This document shows positions 42,784 through 54,461 of a stretch of 60,000 nucleotides of DNA, piece after piece. Position 1 is the stretch's first letter. Each line of letters starts with the position of its first letter. The DNA comes from Branchiostoma floridae. Taxonomy: Eukaryota; Chordata; Leptocardii; Amphioxiformes; Branchiostomatidae. The position numbers and the translations under genes were made by a program. The stretch is from positions 10,993,273 through 11,053,272 of the forward strand of contig NC_049989.1 in assembly GCF_000003815.2 (NCBI RefSeq), written 5' to 3'. The notes beneath the pieces are model-generated. The model was not told where the DNA came from and searched no databases. It saw only the letters and a list, made by a program, of their open reading frames with translations.

Positions 42784-43269
42784 CTGAAACACATGAGGGG
42801 GATATTGAGAGAGACATAACAGGCACTTTATTTGCATCAGGGTTCTAGCCAGAGTCTGTCCTTCTGTCCTTCGGTGGAATATTGCAGCTTCAGATGGACA
42901 AACATTTTGTCCATTCCATCCTCTACGATGGACAGAAATTGGCATGTAAAGATCGATGTTAAACAAATTTTGCAAAGATTGCCACAAATGTGGCACAGAT
43001 GCCATTGAACCAAGCTGAGTCTACTCTACCAGCAAAATTTGCCCCCTCAAAATGCAGGAAATAGCATAGCAATAGATTTCAAAATTTTCCCAGACCCATG
43101 TACATACAGATTGTCACACATTGTTACAATTGTTGCACAATTATGTTCTTCTGCTAATAAAGTATACATACTGCTGAACTTGTATACAGAATGCACTATC
43201 AGTATTCTAAAAGCATACACCATTTCTGTGCAAAGTAGGGGGTAACACTGTAGGTTTGGTTAGGTATGA

Positions 43270-43975
43270 TAGCTCATTGTAATACGTTGGAAGGCATTTC
43301 AGAACCCCTGTCCGAAAGCTGTTCAGTGACAATAGTGGCATAAATTGAGAACGGAATTCCATCTCTATGCCGATAGTTTGGAATCATGGCTAAAATGATG
43401 CATTGGAAGGCACCTCTGTCGGAAGGTTGTTCAGAACCAAAGGTGGTGTAAGTTTTATTCCATCCCCATGCCATAGGTTTGATAAGGTATCATGGCTAAA
43501 ATAATACATTGGAAGGCATTTCAACATCTCTGTTAGAAGGAAGTTCAGTAAACAGAAAATGAAATTCTATGGTTTAGTAAGGCATCATTGCTAAAAAAAA
43601 CTATTGAAAGGCATTTCAGCCCCACTGTAGGAAAGCTGTTCATTGCGAATGGTGATGTAAGTTTAGAACATTACTTTACTCTTTGCCTTATGTTTGGTAA
43701 GGCATCATGGCTTGTATAATCCATTGGAAGGCATTTCAGCACCACTGTTGTAAGGCTGTTTAGTACCAATGATAATGTAAGTTAAGAACAAAATTCCATC
43801 TCTATGCTGTAGGTTTGGTAAGGCATCATGGCTAAAATAACTCATTGGAAGGCATTTCAGCAGCTCTGTAGGAAGGCTGTTGGGTACCAATGGTAGCATA
43901 ATAGTTGAGAACAGAATCCCATCTCGACATGTATGCCGTAGGTTTGATAAAGCATCATAGCTAAAACTAGAAAGG
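43270..43975. repeat. ~118-bp satellite array, left part
   Basis: It has about six degenerate units with catcatggctaaaataatgc, attggaaggcatttcagc and attccatctctatgc. The array resumes at 47494. Confidence 0.88.
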
Positions 43976-45267
43976 CCGACATTTGCTTAAGAGCAAATAC
44001 AGCATATTTCAGCCATACCCCTTCCCACGCAACATTGGACTGTTCCAAATCACCCCTGCGCAAAAATGGAACATCTTAACAGTACATTATCCCCCAAAGT
44101 GGACTAGTAATTGTGAATTGATTCCAGGTCAAAACAGAGCTTGCTTCTATTTTTCAGAAAATGACAATAATCACACCTTCCATTCAGAAAATTGTCATCA
44201 TGACTGAAAATTGTTGAATGACTTCATGTAATGTCATTAACAATTTTCAGTACGATAACTAGGTGTAAGTTTAAAAAAGTATAAGCTCCTTGTGATGTGG
44301 GTACATTTATTATTGCAGTGAACTTTTTTTATTCAAGTAGGGCATACGATTTAATAATTATCAAGCAGGTGCAGGTACTGTATGAGCGTTTGTTTTCTTC
44401 AAGCTGTAAAACTGTTAAACTGTTTTACTTTGTATGCAATCAGCCATCGAGCCTATTCTTATTTTAGTTTAACAACTTCCTGCCAGACCCGGAAGATACG
44501 ATTGAACCTTGTTCGAGGATTTCTTTTCGGAGGTCAGTCTGTTCATACCCTGGCACTGAGAGTGTTTTATTGGGCTGAAACTCTGGCAGTTTAAAGTTAC
44601 TTACAATTTAGATGTTCAAAGTTTATGTCAAACAACAACAGCACTAGAAACACCTACATTTCCTCTGGAGAAAATACAGCAGTTTTCTCAAGTTCCAGTC
44701 CAGTGATAGAAATGTGGCCACTATAGACAGGTGGTCACTATAGAGAAAATGCTGATCTATTGACTAGGAGCCATACGTTACACATGATTTCAGTACACTG
44801 GTCTTTACTCATATAAACATTGCACAGGTAAGCCAATTGTTTAGATGTACAATTAAGTTCAAATAATTCTGAAGAGAAATATTGATGAGAAAATAATCAT
44901 TCTCGCCACTGTCTAACTTATAATTACGTATCAAAACTAAACGCAAACTGTCTAACTAACGCACCTTTCGCCGACTTGATCAAAGGGCCGCCGGCTATCA
45001 ATCAAACTCGGCTGTTGATTAGACTTAGAGTTTCAAACAGTCATGTGCTGTGTGCCAGTTGACAGCGAACTTCATGCTACGTGATGTATTACATTGCTTG
45101 GACCTTCTTTCCCACAGCGGTGCTTCTATAAAATATTTAGACTGTAACACTGAGTCCCACATGTTTTATAGAATAGAATTTGACGCAGAACAGCGATTTT
45201 TGCTGGGTATTTTTCTTGAAACATGTCCGTGGGAATATCAGCGAGGCGGCGACGTAGGGATATCAGA

Positions 45268-46680
45268 CCGCCAACAAAAGTCGCACGGCGGCTAACGGCG
45301 CAGCGAAGATACTAGCGCTGTAAATAAGCGCTTCAACTAAGGATGGCAACCCGGACAATATTTTTGTATACTGTTGAGCTAAGTAAAGTTTGTTCTTTAT
45401 GAGGTTTTAGTTGTCTTTGAAGCTTTGACCCGAAATATTTTTATGTCAAACTGCTGAAGAGAAGTAAGTGACTGCTACGATTATCGTAGATATGGCCCTA
45501 AAAAAGCTGATAAAAGAAGCCTTCTCAATAGTCTAAAATGCAAGAGCTTCCGGGGGGCTTCGCCCACCTGGGTCCCCCCACAGTGGCCCTATACCCGTGG
45601 ACCCCGCCAGGGACATTCGGCGGCCCCCGGACACCTGCCCGACGCTTTGAAAAAATCCTGGCGAGAAGTCTGTACAGCCTGAGTCTTCAAGTTACCGTAT
45701 TGTGTGGTCCCGCTTATGAATATTAATTAGCCTTCGCTTTCCTCTTCGCTGATTGGCTGAATCATTAATTGAATTAACTCTTCCTGCCGGCTTGACGCAG
45801 GTGCAGATGTCGGCTCTGTGGGGTGAACGTCCGAAAGGTCATGGCATGGAGAACGAAAGAAAACCAATTTCCCCTCAAAAAAGTGCTGTAATTAAGCCTT
45901 TTACAGTACTTTATGCCAAAAATTTTACTTGGATCATTTTACCAACTATCTTATGCCTATCTATACCAAATGTTACTCATACCAGGGTACAGGGGGGCAA
46001 AATATACCATTATAAGACCGTCAACAACAGTCGCACGGAGCTAACAGCGCAGCGAAAATACCATCGCTAGCGTTTCAACTTCGGATAACAAGTTATAAGT
46101 ACTGTTGAACTCAGTAACGTTGAAGTTTGTTTTTAGTTGCCTTTGACGGTTTGAACTGAAATACTGTTACGCTTAACTCCTGAAGAGAAGTTAAGTGACT
46201 GCTGCGATTATCATAGATATGCCCCTAAGAACTGATACAATATAAAGCCTTCTGAATAGTCTAAAATGCGAGAGCTTTAGGCGGGCTTCGCTCCCCCTGG
46301 GGCCCCCCCAACGGGGCTCTGCCCCTGGACCCCGCCGGGCCGGGGCCTTTCGGCGTTCTTCGGCGGCCCCCGGACTGACGCTGTAAAAAAAAATTCTGGC
46401 GGGAACACTGCTATATACGGGATCATGAGGCCCCGCTTATGAATATTAATTAGCCTTTGGCCTCCTCTTCGCTGATTGGCTAGGTCTTTGATTGAATTAA
46501 CTCTCCGGCTGACGCGCACAGGTGTGGCTCTGTGCGGGGTCACGGAAGGTCACGTCAGGAGGCCAAAAGAAAGCAAATTTCCCCTCAGAAAAGTGCCAAA
46601 ATTAATCATTTTAAAGTTGTTTATGTCAAAAATTTTACTTGAATCTTGTTACCAAGTATCTAATGCCTATCTATACCAAA
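45268..46680. repeat. Two ~745-bp direct repeat units with GC-rich segments
   Basis: Unit 1 starts near 45268 and unit 2 near 46016 (gaccgtcaacaacagtcgca). Both share ctgaagagaagt, catgaatattaattag-type and gctgattggct stretches and a very GC-rich patch (45545-45640, 46270-46375). Divergence is clear, so the duplication is not recent. Confidence 0.85.
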
Positions 46681-46689
46681 TTTCAGGTC

Positions 46690-47186
46690 ATTTAATTGTA
46701 ATACCAGGGTACAGGAGCCAAAAGTGTCCTTTTTTGGTCAAAAATTGGCCAAAAATCGCAAAAATAAGCATTTTGTTGCACTGTACACCAAAAGTGTTAT
46801 TGAATTTATATGAAGGGATTATCAAGGCACATCTGTGTCAAATTTCAGCTCATTCGGTTGCAATACCAAGGTACAGGAGCCAAAAGTGTCCTTTTTTTTG
46901 GTCAAAAATTGGTCAAAAAATCGCAAAAATAAGCATTTTGTTGTACTGTACACCAAAAGTGTTATTGAATTTATAGGGGGGCATTATCAAGGCACATCTC
47001 TGTCAAATTTCAGCTCATTTGGTTGTAATACCAGGGTACAGGGGCCAAAAGTGTCCTTTTTTGGTCAAAAATTGGTAAAAAAATCGCAAAAATAAGCATT
47101 TTGTTGTACTGTACACCAAAAGTGTTATCGAATTTATATGGGGGCATTATCAAGGCACATCTCTGTCAAATTCCAGCTCATTTGGT
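46690..47186. repeat. Tandem repeat with ~164-bp period
   Basis: Three or more units each contain aataccagggtacaggagcc, gtccttttttggtcaaaaat and ttatcaaggcacatct. Open frames across it are by-products of the repeat. It runs into the gap at 47187. Confidence 0.9.
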
Positions 47187-47286
47187 NNNNNNNNNNNNNN
47201 NNNNNNNNNNNNNNNNNNNNNNNNNNNNNNNNNNNNNNNNNNNNNNNNNNNNNNNNNNNNNNNNNNNNNNNNNNNNNNNNNNNNNN
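47187..47286. other. Assembly gap (100 N) inside a ~164-bp tandem repeat
   Basis: It is flanked by units of the same tandem repeat on the left, so copy number is unknown. Confidence 0.95.
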
Positions 47287-47414
47287 TCATTTTAGAGGCA
47301 GATATGAAAGAACTGAGACGGAAGCATCAAGGTATTGGCCCACTCTACCCCTGTGCCGAATTTCAGGTCATTCGGTCCAGGAACGGCGGAGATGAATCAC
47401 TTTGAAGATTTGAC

Positions 47415-47446
47415 AGGAGAAAGAAAGAAAGAAAGAAAGAAAGAAA
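47415..47446. repeat. (GAAA)n microsatellite near the right end of the 3.5-kb insertion
   Basis: Several perfect gaaa units, as in a LINE or composite-element tail. Confidence 0.8.
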
Positions 47447-47493
47447 CATTACGAATACAATATATTTCACCATACTATGTATGGCTGAAATAT

Positions 47494-48445
47494 AATAATG
47501 CATGGAAAGCTGTTTAGTAATAATGGTAGCATAAGTTGAGAACACAATTCCATCGGGTAAGTTTGGTAATGTATCATAGCTCATATAATGCATTGGAAGG
47601 CACTTCAGTAATTCTGTTGGAACTTCACAATGGTGGCGTAAGTTGGCAACAGAGTTCCATCTCTATGCAGTAGGTCTGGTATCAAAGGCATCATGGCTAA
47701 AATAATGCATTGGAGGGCATTTCAGCACTTCTGTTGGAAAGCTGTTCAGTATGAAATGGTAATGTAAGTTTAGAACAAAATTCCATCTCTATGCTGTAGA
47801 TTTGGGGAGGCATCCTAGCTATTAGCTATGATGCATTACCAAATCTACAGCATAGAGATGGAACTTTGTTTTAGCTACTAGCTGAAATAATGCATTGGAA
47901 GGCATTTCAGAACCTCTGTTGAAAATCAGTTCAGTAACAATGGTAGAGTAAGTTTAGAACAAAATTCCATCTCTATGCTGTAGGTTTGGCAAGATATCAT
48001 GGCAAAAATAATGCATTGAAAGGTATTTCAGCACCTCTGTAGGAAGGTTGTTCAGCACCAATGGTGGTGTAAGTTTAGATCAAAATTCCATCTCTATGCC
48101 GTATGTTTGGTAAGGTATCATGACTAAAATAATCCATTGGAAGGCACTTCAGCACCACTGTTGGAAAGCTGTTCAGGAACCGATGGTGATGTAAGTTTAG
48201 AACAGAATTCCATCTCTATGCCGTAGGTTTGGTAAGGCATCATTGCTAAGATATTTGATTGGAAAGCACCACTGTTGGAAAAACGTTAAGTATCAATGGT
48301 GGAGCAAGTTGAGAAAAGAATTCCATCTCTACGGTTTGGTAAGGCATCTCAGCTCATATAACGCATTGGAAGGCATTTCAGCACTTCTGTTAGAAGGTTG
48401 TTCAGAACCAAAGGTAGAGTAAGTTGAGAGCAGAATCCCATTAAA
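47494..48445. repeat. ~118-bp satellite array, right part, with an inverted unit piece
   Basis: About eight degenerate units. At 47830-47875 a partial unit is inverted (accaaatctacagcatagag), forming a hairpin with the preceding unit. Confidence 0.88.
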
Positions 48446-51002
48446 GGCTTCTACAAGATAAAAGTACTGCATTTTGCCACATGAGTCCTTTTACAGAGCA
48501 CTCAAATTGACTTACTTTCTCTAACATGGCCATGCCAACAGACTACTTGGTTCTCCACTTTACAAGCTTCACTTTCTTTTGATTTGAGAAATTGGAAATT
48601 TTTTTTACATAATTTGATCAGTAAAACACATGTATACAGCCATGGAGAATTCACATGTAGAGTATTACAGTGTAACCCCCTCTGCAAAATAGCTGAGTTA
48701 CCAATGGCACAATCAATTGTAACAAGTTGACGTTATCAGATTTGTATCTATTGACATAGCAGCTGAATAAAGGAGACATTTATTATTGAAAATCATGTAA
48801 GTGTGCTAATAATTTACAATTGTGCCCTATTCTACAGTTGTTAATACAGCATGTATTGTGATTAATCACATAGAACTAGACAAGTATGTATGGGATCAAT
48901 GCATGAATGACAATAAGGAAATCGAAGATAGCGTCCAGTTTAACAGACAACCTAGAAAGGCAACATTTTTGCTAAAATGCAGAATGTTTTCCCGATAGCC
49001 TTATGTCAAGCTACTTGCACACAATAAGCTCTGGTTGGCTCCTGACAAAAAAAAGAAATAACACCAGAACACACCAGCAGAAATAAATATGTCTTTCACG
49101 TACACATCCGGCAAAATGTATTCAATAACAGCACCAAGGATGTAGAATGAGAAGTGCAGATACACATACAGACAAAGGTACAGTCATATAAATTTTAAGG
49201 TATGTTAAATGTACTTCACTCTCTTGGGTAATGAGGGTGGGGCTCTAAATATATCCTGTCTATTTGATATCTTTGCCCAACATTAATCAGACAATGCTAT
49301 GCTACATAAAATGTCCCATTGTAAAGCCCCACAATCAGAAGCCCCACATTCACATTCTTTTGTAATGTCTTGTGTTATTGGATTTCTACTAGATGGTCAG
49401 AATGGCAACCAATAAGGCTGCATCATCTTATTTTCTTGGTTCTAAGACATTTTTTAGAAAAATTCAACAAGAGGACAAAATGAAAACAGAGGGCTAGGAG
49501 AATTTTTCATAAACTAAAAACTAGAAAATGAGGTAAGTGTGGCTTAATGTGAAATAAAAATCAAGACTTTTGATAACAGACAGGTTGCCCATGATACATG
49601 TAACTCTGGATATAGGGGAAAACAGATTTGATTAAAGCAACAGCTATAACTGAGATTAAACATCCCACTCAATTTTAACAAAGGCTGTTAACAGACAATC
49701 AACACAGTTGTAATTATGTATATATAATTCCAGTAAAGAATGAATAGGTATGCCATGTTCGCAGAATACAAAATGTAAAACCAGGCCTATTTTGTATTTG
49801 ATATCGCTATAAAACACAGATTTTCCCATTCGCAGTTTGTGCATGCATGATTTAGTATATTGCATTTGTGACAATTCCTTGTCTACTTAAAAATTATCAT
49901 GTTGATAGCAGAAGAAACTAGAGCAAATATCATCATCATCATCGCAGGCTGCTTGCCCGGACCAAGTCCACCCTCTCCTTCCAGACGTCTCTGTCCCCCA
50001 TAGGGTTCTTTAAATCCTTGACCCACAACCCCACATCACAGGCAAGCTAATCTATGTAGGTTAGTCGGGGTCACCCAGCATACATGTTTGTATGTATACC
50101 CGTGTGCTGGCTTCCACAGTAGGAGTTCACAAGCAAGCTCTGCTTTGTTCCTAAAACAATGGCCGGCAAGCCTCACAAATATCATGAATATACATTTTCA
50201 TAATCATAGATATTCTAATAGCCAGATCCAGACAATCAGCACTACAGTATAAGAAACAACTGTTTGTCACACGCCATTACAATGCTACAGCCAAAGTACG
50301 CAATCCTGTTCATACAAGCACAGCCATAACAAGGAGGTGAACTACAAGACTTCTTGGACAGAAAGTGACACCTGAAGGTATCCTAACTGGTTCAAGAGGA
50401 AATTTTGGATAAACTGATAAATAAGGTAAGTCCTTTAAGCCAACCCAGCTTATTCCTATGGAGTCTATTTTCTACCAAACATGTAGCGAGGCTGCAAGAT
50501 TACAGACGCCAGGAAGTACTGTATGCTGTAGTTACTTCATGATACTGCTTCATCCATAAGATAATGATTCTCCCTTAAGATTCTGTGTTTTTGTGATGAT
50601 TTCAACTCAAAAAAGATTAACATGGCTCCAGAAATGCATTTATTTAGTATTTTTTTCATGAAGCGCTTTCAAACAAATATGTCTTCATTGTGCTGTTGTC
50701 ATTTTTTCCAGGCAAAGATTTATTGACAAAATTGCAGAAAAATGTAGAAAAAATGTAAAAAAAAAGAATTAGGAAAACTGAGCACAAATAACCTCTATGT
50801 GAATGCCCAGACAACCAATTTCAGACAATCAACAAGATCATGTATGTAAGATTAATCTAAAACTCTTTGTCACATTGTACAATGGAACATTGATGAAATA
50901 TTTTTTTTGTACAGGCACAAAAGCAATAGTTAGGTGAAAGTTTATTTTGCAAGAATAGTTGAACAGACAATTTAAAACATTTCTAAATACTCTGATTCTT
51001 AC
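48446..51002. other. Non-coding stretch between the satellite array and the mucin-like gene
   Basis: Apart from the LINE-tail candidate at 49927-50170, nothing identifiable was seen. The mucin-like gene's promoter should be here or further left; I see no confident TATA or CpG-rich core. Confidence 0.5.
49927..50170 (-). mobile_element. Probable LINE 3'-end fragment with (GAT)n tail
   Basis: On the minus strand it reads through ggacttggtccgggcaagca and ends in gcgatgatgatgatgatatt, the layout of a LINE 3' end with a trinucleotide tail. No ORF was recognised. Confidence 0.4.
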
Positions 51003-51059
51003 AGAGGAGCATTTTGCTTTGTTTAGATTTTTACAGAGGAGATTTTTACTTTGTTTAGG
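51003..51059 (+). repeat. Short tandem duplication carrying two acceptor-like ends before the mucin-like ATG
   Basis: acagaggag...ctttgtttag occurs twice head to tail with a few differences (51003 and 51033). Either copy ends in tttgtttag, a plausible 3' splice site for a 5' untranslated exon. Confidence 0.6.
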
Positions 51060-51071
51060 CAGCAGGACAAC

Positions 51072-54000
51072 ATGCCTTTGGGAAGAAATCTTCAACACAT
51101 ACTGGTACTCCTTCTCATCATCCTGAAAGAGCCTAGTATGCCAGAAACACAAGCTCCATTCACTCCATATGCTGTGTCCACATCCCCTTTATATGGCACT
51201 TTGGATAGTAAACCAGGCTCAAGAATAAGACCCACAGGCTCAACATTCCCCATACCCCCCCTGGACCTCCAACCCTCATTCCCCTCATCTGCAGTGTCAC
51301 CATCTTCCTTGATTGGTAACACAAAAAGCATTCCAAAGCCAACATTGAGTTTCGTGGGTACAACTGCTGGTACGCAACCCATGGATATCAAAACCTCAAC
51401 TGAGGTGTCTACTTCTAATTCATTTGGCAACACAGAAAGCAAACCACACCTAAAAACAAGCCCTTTGGTCTCCATATTTTCCACACTGCCCATTGCTATC
51501 AAAGCCACAGCCACTCCATTTGAGGAGTTCAAATTGTCTTCAGTTGTCAACACAAAGGGTAATCCTGACCCAACAACAGGTCCTGTAGCCACCATATTTT
51601 CTACACTATCCATCGACACCCTTAAGCTTGCTTCATTGACCTCATCAACAGAGTCAATGTCTTCTTTATTTGGCAATGCAGAATACAAAAATGCCCAAGC
51701 AGCAAAATCTGTAGGCTCTACAGCTGATATATGGCCCCCTGATATCCAACCCTCATCTACTGTGCCAAGATTGGCTTCACTTGGCAGCATAGAAAGCAGC
51801 CCATGCCCAATGACAGGTCTTTTAGGAACCTCATTTTCCACACAACCGATTGATATCAAAGCCTTGGTCATGATCACCTCATTTGAAGAGTCAAAATCTT
51901 CTTCACTTGATAACATCAAGGGCAATCCAGATCTACCAAGAGTTTCTGTAGTTCCTACAGCCGCCATACAGCCCGTTAATGTCAAACCACCTTTCACCCC
52001 ACCTGAAATATCAACATCTTCTTTGATTTGGAACACAGAAATCAATCCATTCTCAACAACACGTCCTGTGGTTACCACGTTTTCCACACTGACTGTTGAT
52101 ATCCAAGGATCATTCTCCTCATATGAAGAGTCAAGGTCTTCTACATTTTGGAAAACATCGAGTAATCTGAGCCCAACACCAAGCCCTGTTGGCAATACAT
52201 TTTCCACAATGTCCTTTCATATCCAAGCCCCAATAACAGAAAGCAATCCTGGTACACCAGCATATAGTTCTAGCAACACAACTTTCAAGCTACCCATTGA
52301 TATTCAACCTTCATTTGCATCATCGGTATTGTCAACATCTTCTTCAGTTGGTAATTCAGAAAGCAATTCTTACCAAACACCACATCCTGTTAGCTTCACT
52401 GATACACCGTCCATTGATATTCAGGCCTCATCTGCTGTGTCAATGTCTTCTGGCAGTAGAGAAAGAAATCAAAGTCCTCAGGGCACCACACCTACACTGC
52501 CCATTGACATCCAAACCCCATTTGCCCCATATGCAATGTCAACATCTTTATTTCTCAATTCAGATAACAATCCAGGCACAAAAGTAGGTCCTTTGGGAAA
52601 TACAATTTCCCCTCAGCCCAAAGATATTCAAGCCACATTCAAGTCATCTGCAGTATCAACATCCGATACATTTGGCAATACAGAAAACAATACAAACCCA
52701 ATATTAAATCCTGCATCCCCCACATTTTCCACACTGCCCATTGATCATGATACCTACTCCCCATCCACTTCATCTTCAGTGTCAACATCTTCATTTGGCA
52801 ATTCAAAGAGCAACCTGGACCAAAAAGGAAGTCCTGTAAACTCTGGAATTTCCACACTCCCTATTGGTATCAAAGCTCCATTTACCCAATCTGTGGGGTC
52901 AACATTTGGCAACACCAAAAGCGATCCGGACCAAACAACAACTCCTGTAGGCTTCATACAGCCCACTGATACGCAAGTCTCTGTCAACCCATTTGAAGAG
53001 TTCAAATCCTCTTCATACGACAACACAAAAAGCAATTTGCACCCAATAACACATCCTTTAGGTTCCCCAGTTTCCAAACTGCCCATTGATGTCAAAGACC
53101 TACTCCCCTCATCTGCGGTGTCAACATCTTCTTTAATTGGAAAAACAAAGGGCAATCCGGGTTCAACTCCAAGCTCTTCAGGCACCACATTTTCTCCACT
53201 GCCCAGTGATGTCAAAACATCATCTGATGGGTCAGCTTCTAATATATTTGGCAATACAGAAACTAAAACTGACAAAACTGAACCTGTAGTCTCCACTGGT
53301 ATGCAGTTTGTTGATGTTCAAACCCATACCTCAGATGCAGTGTCAACATCTGGTTCATTCAGAAAAACAGAAAGTACTAACCCAACAGCAAGTCCTGGTG
53401 ACCTCATTTTTGCTACACAGGCTACTGCTACCCAGGGGAATGTGAAAACACCTCCTGCAACTGTCTCTCTACCTGCTTTCATTGGCATTGTCTGCATTTC
53501 AGTAGTTGCTACCCTCAGCGTTTTTGCCATCATTTTAACAATCTTGTACAAGAGGAAGACTGAATCCAATAGAGATCCACCCAATATTACAGGTCCAGCA
53601 GTGGTACAGCCCCATTACTATGTAAATGTAGACAACCCATCAACATTAGACCTTCCCACAGATATGGGTCCAGGAACATCCCTTGCTCCAAGCAGGAGGG
53701 CACCACCTCCCACAGTTGATCCTCCTCCTCTTCCTAGTGGTGATGCTGTGGCCATACATGTGAAGCCAGCTGCTGACCGATGTATGAGTCCAGAAGATGT
53801 CCTGTTTGATAAGAAACTAAATACAGGTCCAAGACAACATACAGAGAAGAAGTTCATTCCTCCCACTAAAAGAGTTCCACCTCCCAAAGATGACCCTCCC
53901 CCTCTCCCTTCTGGTTTGCTACCAAATACTGGTACAAGCTCGAGACAACCCATTGAATCTTGTGGGCAACCATGCAAAAGAAAACAACGACTTGAAAACA

Positions 54001-54461
54001 AGCCAAACTCCCTTCCTCCTCCCCACCATAAGCCAAATGATGCTCAAGATATGAATTCAGAAGATGTTCTGCATAAGACACCAGCAGCAAATACCCCTCC
54101 AAAACCAACCATTGAAAAGCTCCTTCCTCACAAAAACAAAGAAATACTTCCCAAAGACGCCCCTCCTGCCCTTCCCCCTCGTATGCCGTTAAATCCAGGT
54201 CCAAGACAACCCAAAGGAGAAAAAATCCTTGCACCACACAAAAGAAAAAGACATCCTAAAGACAAGTCAAAGTCCCTCCCCCCTCCCCGTCATGATGATG
54301 ATGATGATGGTGACTGTGTGTATGTAAAGCCAAATGATGCCATACATATGAAACCAGCCAGGATGTCAGCAAACAGTGATTGCAACAAGCCAGCAGATAC
54401 CACAAAGTTGCCCACTGATGCCCATGGGTACATACTTGTGACACTGAAGAATGATCCTTGA
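51072..54461 (+). CDS. Mucin-like type I membrane protein with signalling tail, 1129 aa
   Basis: It is an uninterrupted 3.39-kb coding region, not recognised as a known gene. The ATG at 51072 begins a signal peptide (MPLGRNLQHILVLLLIILKE); a good acceptor (tttactttgtttag) ends 17 bases upstream, so a 5' untranslated exon is likely. Residues 30-795 are Ser/Thr/Pro rich and nearly Cys-free, with about 18-20 degenerate units of roughly 35-45 residues built on FSTLPIDIQ and SAVSTSSSFGNTESNP. This suggests a heavily O-glycosylated stalk. One membrane span is at about 802-826 (FIGIVCISVVATLSVFAIIL), followed by KRK, giving type I topology. The tail (827-1129) has HYYVNV at 848-853 (YxN, Grb2-SH2 type), VYVKP at 1083-1087 (YxxP), a C-terminal GYILV at 1119-1123, and repeated PPPLPSG / ALPPRMP SH3-type motifs. 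It lies opposite to SGSM, probably within its first intron. Confidence 0.85.
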   Translation: MPLGRNLQHILVLLLIILKEPSMPETQAPFTPYAVSTSPLYGTLDSKPGSRIRPTGSTFPIPPLDLQPSFPSSAVSPSSLIGNTKSIPKPTLSFVGTTAGTQPMDIKTSTEVSTSNSFGNTESKPHLKTSPLVSIFSTLPIAIKATATPFEEFKLSSVVNTKGNPDPTTGPVATIFSTLSIDTLKLASLTSSTESMSSLFGNAEYKNAQAAKSVGSTADIWPPDIQPSSTVPRLASLGSIESSPCPMTGLLGTSFSTQPIDIKALVMITSFEESKSSSLDNIKGNPDLPRVSVVPTAAIQPVNVKPPFTPPEISTSSLIWNTEINPFSTTRPVVTTFSTLTVDIQGSFSSYEESRSSTFWKTSSNLSPTPSPVGNTFSTMSFHIQAPITESNPGTPAYSSSNTTFKLPIDIQPSFASSVLSTSSSVGNSESNSYQTPHPVSFTDTPSIDIQASSAVSMSSGSRERNQSPQGTTPTLPIDIQTPFAPYAMSTSLFLNSDNNPGTKVGPLGNTISPQPKDIQATFKSSAVSTSDTFGNTENNTNPILNPASPTFSTLPIDHDTYSPSTSSSVSTSSFGNSKSNLDQKGSPVNSGISTLPIGIKAPFTQSVGSTFGNTKSDPDQTTTPVGFIQPTDTQVSVNPFEEFKSSSYDNTKSNLHPITHPLGSPVSKLPIDVKDLLPSSAVSTSSLIGKTKGNPGSTPSSSGTTFSPLPSDVKTSSDGSASNIFGNTETKTDKTEPVVSTGMQFVDVQTHTSDAVSTSGSFRKTESTNPTASPGDLIFATQATATQGNVKTPPATVSLPAFIGIVCISVVATLSVFAIILTILYKRKTESNRDPPNITGPAVVQPHYYVNVDNPSTLDLPTDMGPGTSLAPSRRAPPPTVDPPPLPSGDAVAIHVKPAADRCMSPEDVLFDKKLNTGPRQHTEKKFIPPTKRVPPPKDDPPPLPSGLLPNTGTSSRQPIESCGQPCKRKQRLENKPNSLPPPHHKPNDAQDMNSEDVLHKTPAANTPPKPTIEKLLPHKNKEILPKDAPPALPPRMPLNPGPRQPKGEKILAPHKRKRHPKDKSKSLPPPRHDDDDDGDCVYVKPNDAIHMKPARMSANSDCNKPADTTKLPTDAHGYILVTLKNDP

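Larger units (their letters stand above)
43976..47493. mobile_element. ~3.5-kb insertion splitting the satellite array
   Basis: A 15-bp inverted match lies near both edges: atatttcagccatac at 44004-44018 and gtatggctgaaatat at 47479-47493. Inside are ~0.4 kb of unassigned sequence, two ~745-bp direct repeats, a ~164-bp tandem repeat and an (agaa)n tract. No protein motif was recognised, so its class is unknown. Confidence 0.55.

Noticed and set aside
46476-47095. Open frames repeating CQISAHSVAIPRYRSQKCPF-like text
   Set aside because: They come from the ~164-bp tandem repeat and carry no known domain.
51092-52207. 371-codon antisense open frame in the mucin-like gene
   Set aside because: It is a shadow of the biased codon use of the repeats. 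The plus strand has the signal peptide, membrane span and full-length frame.
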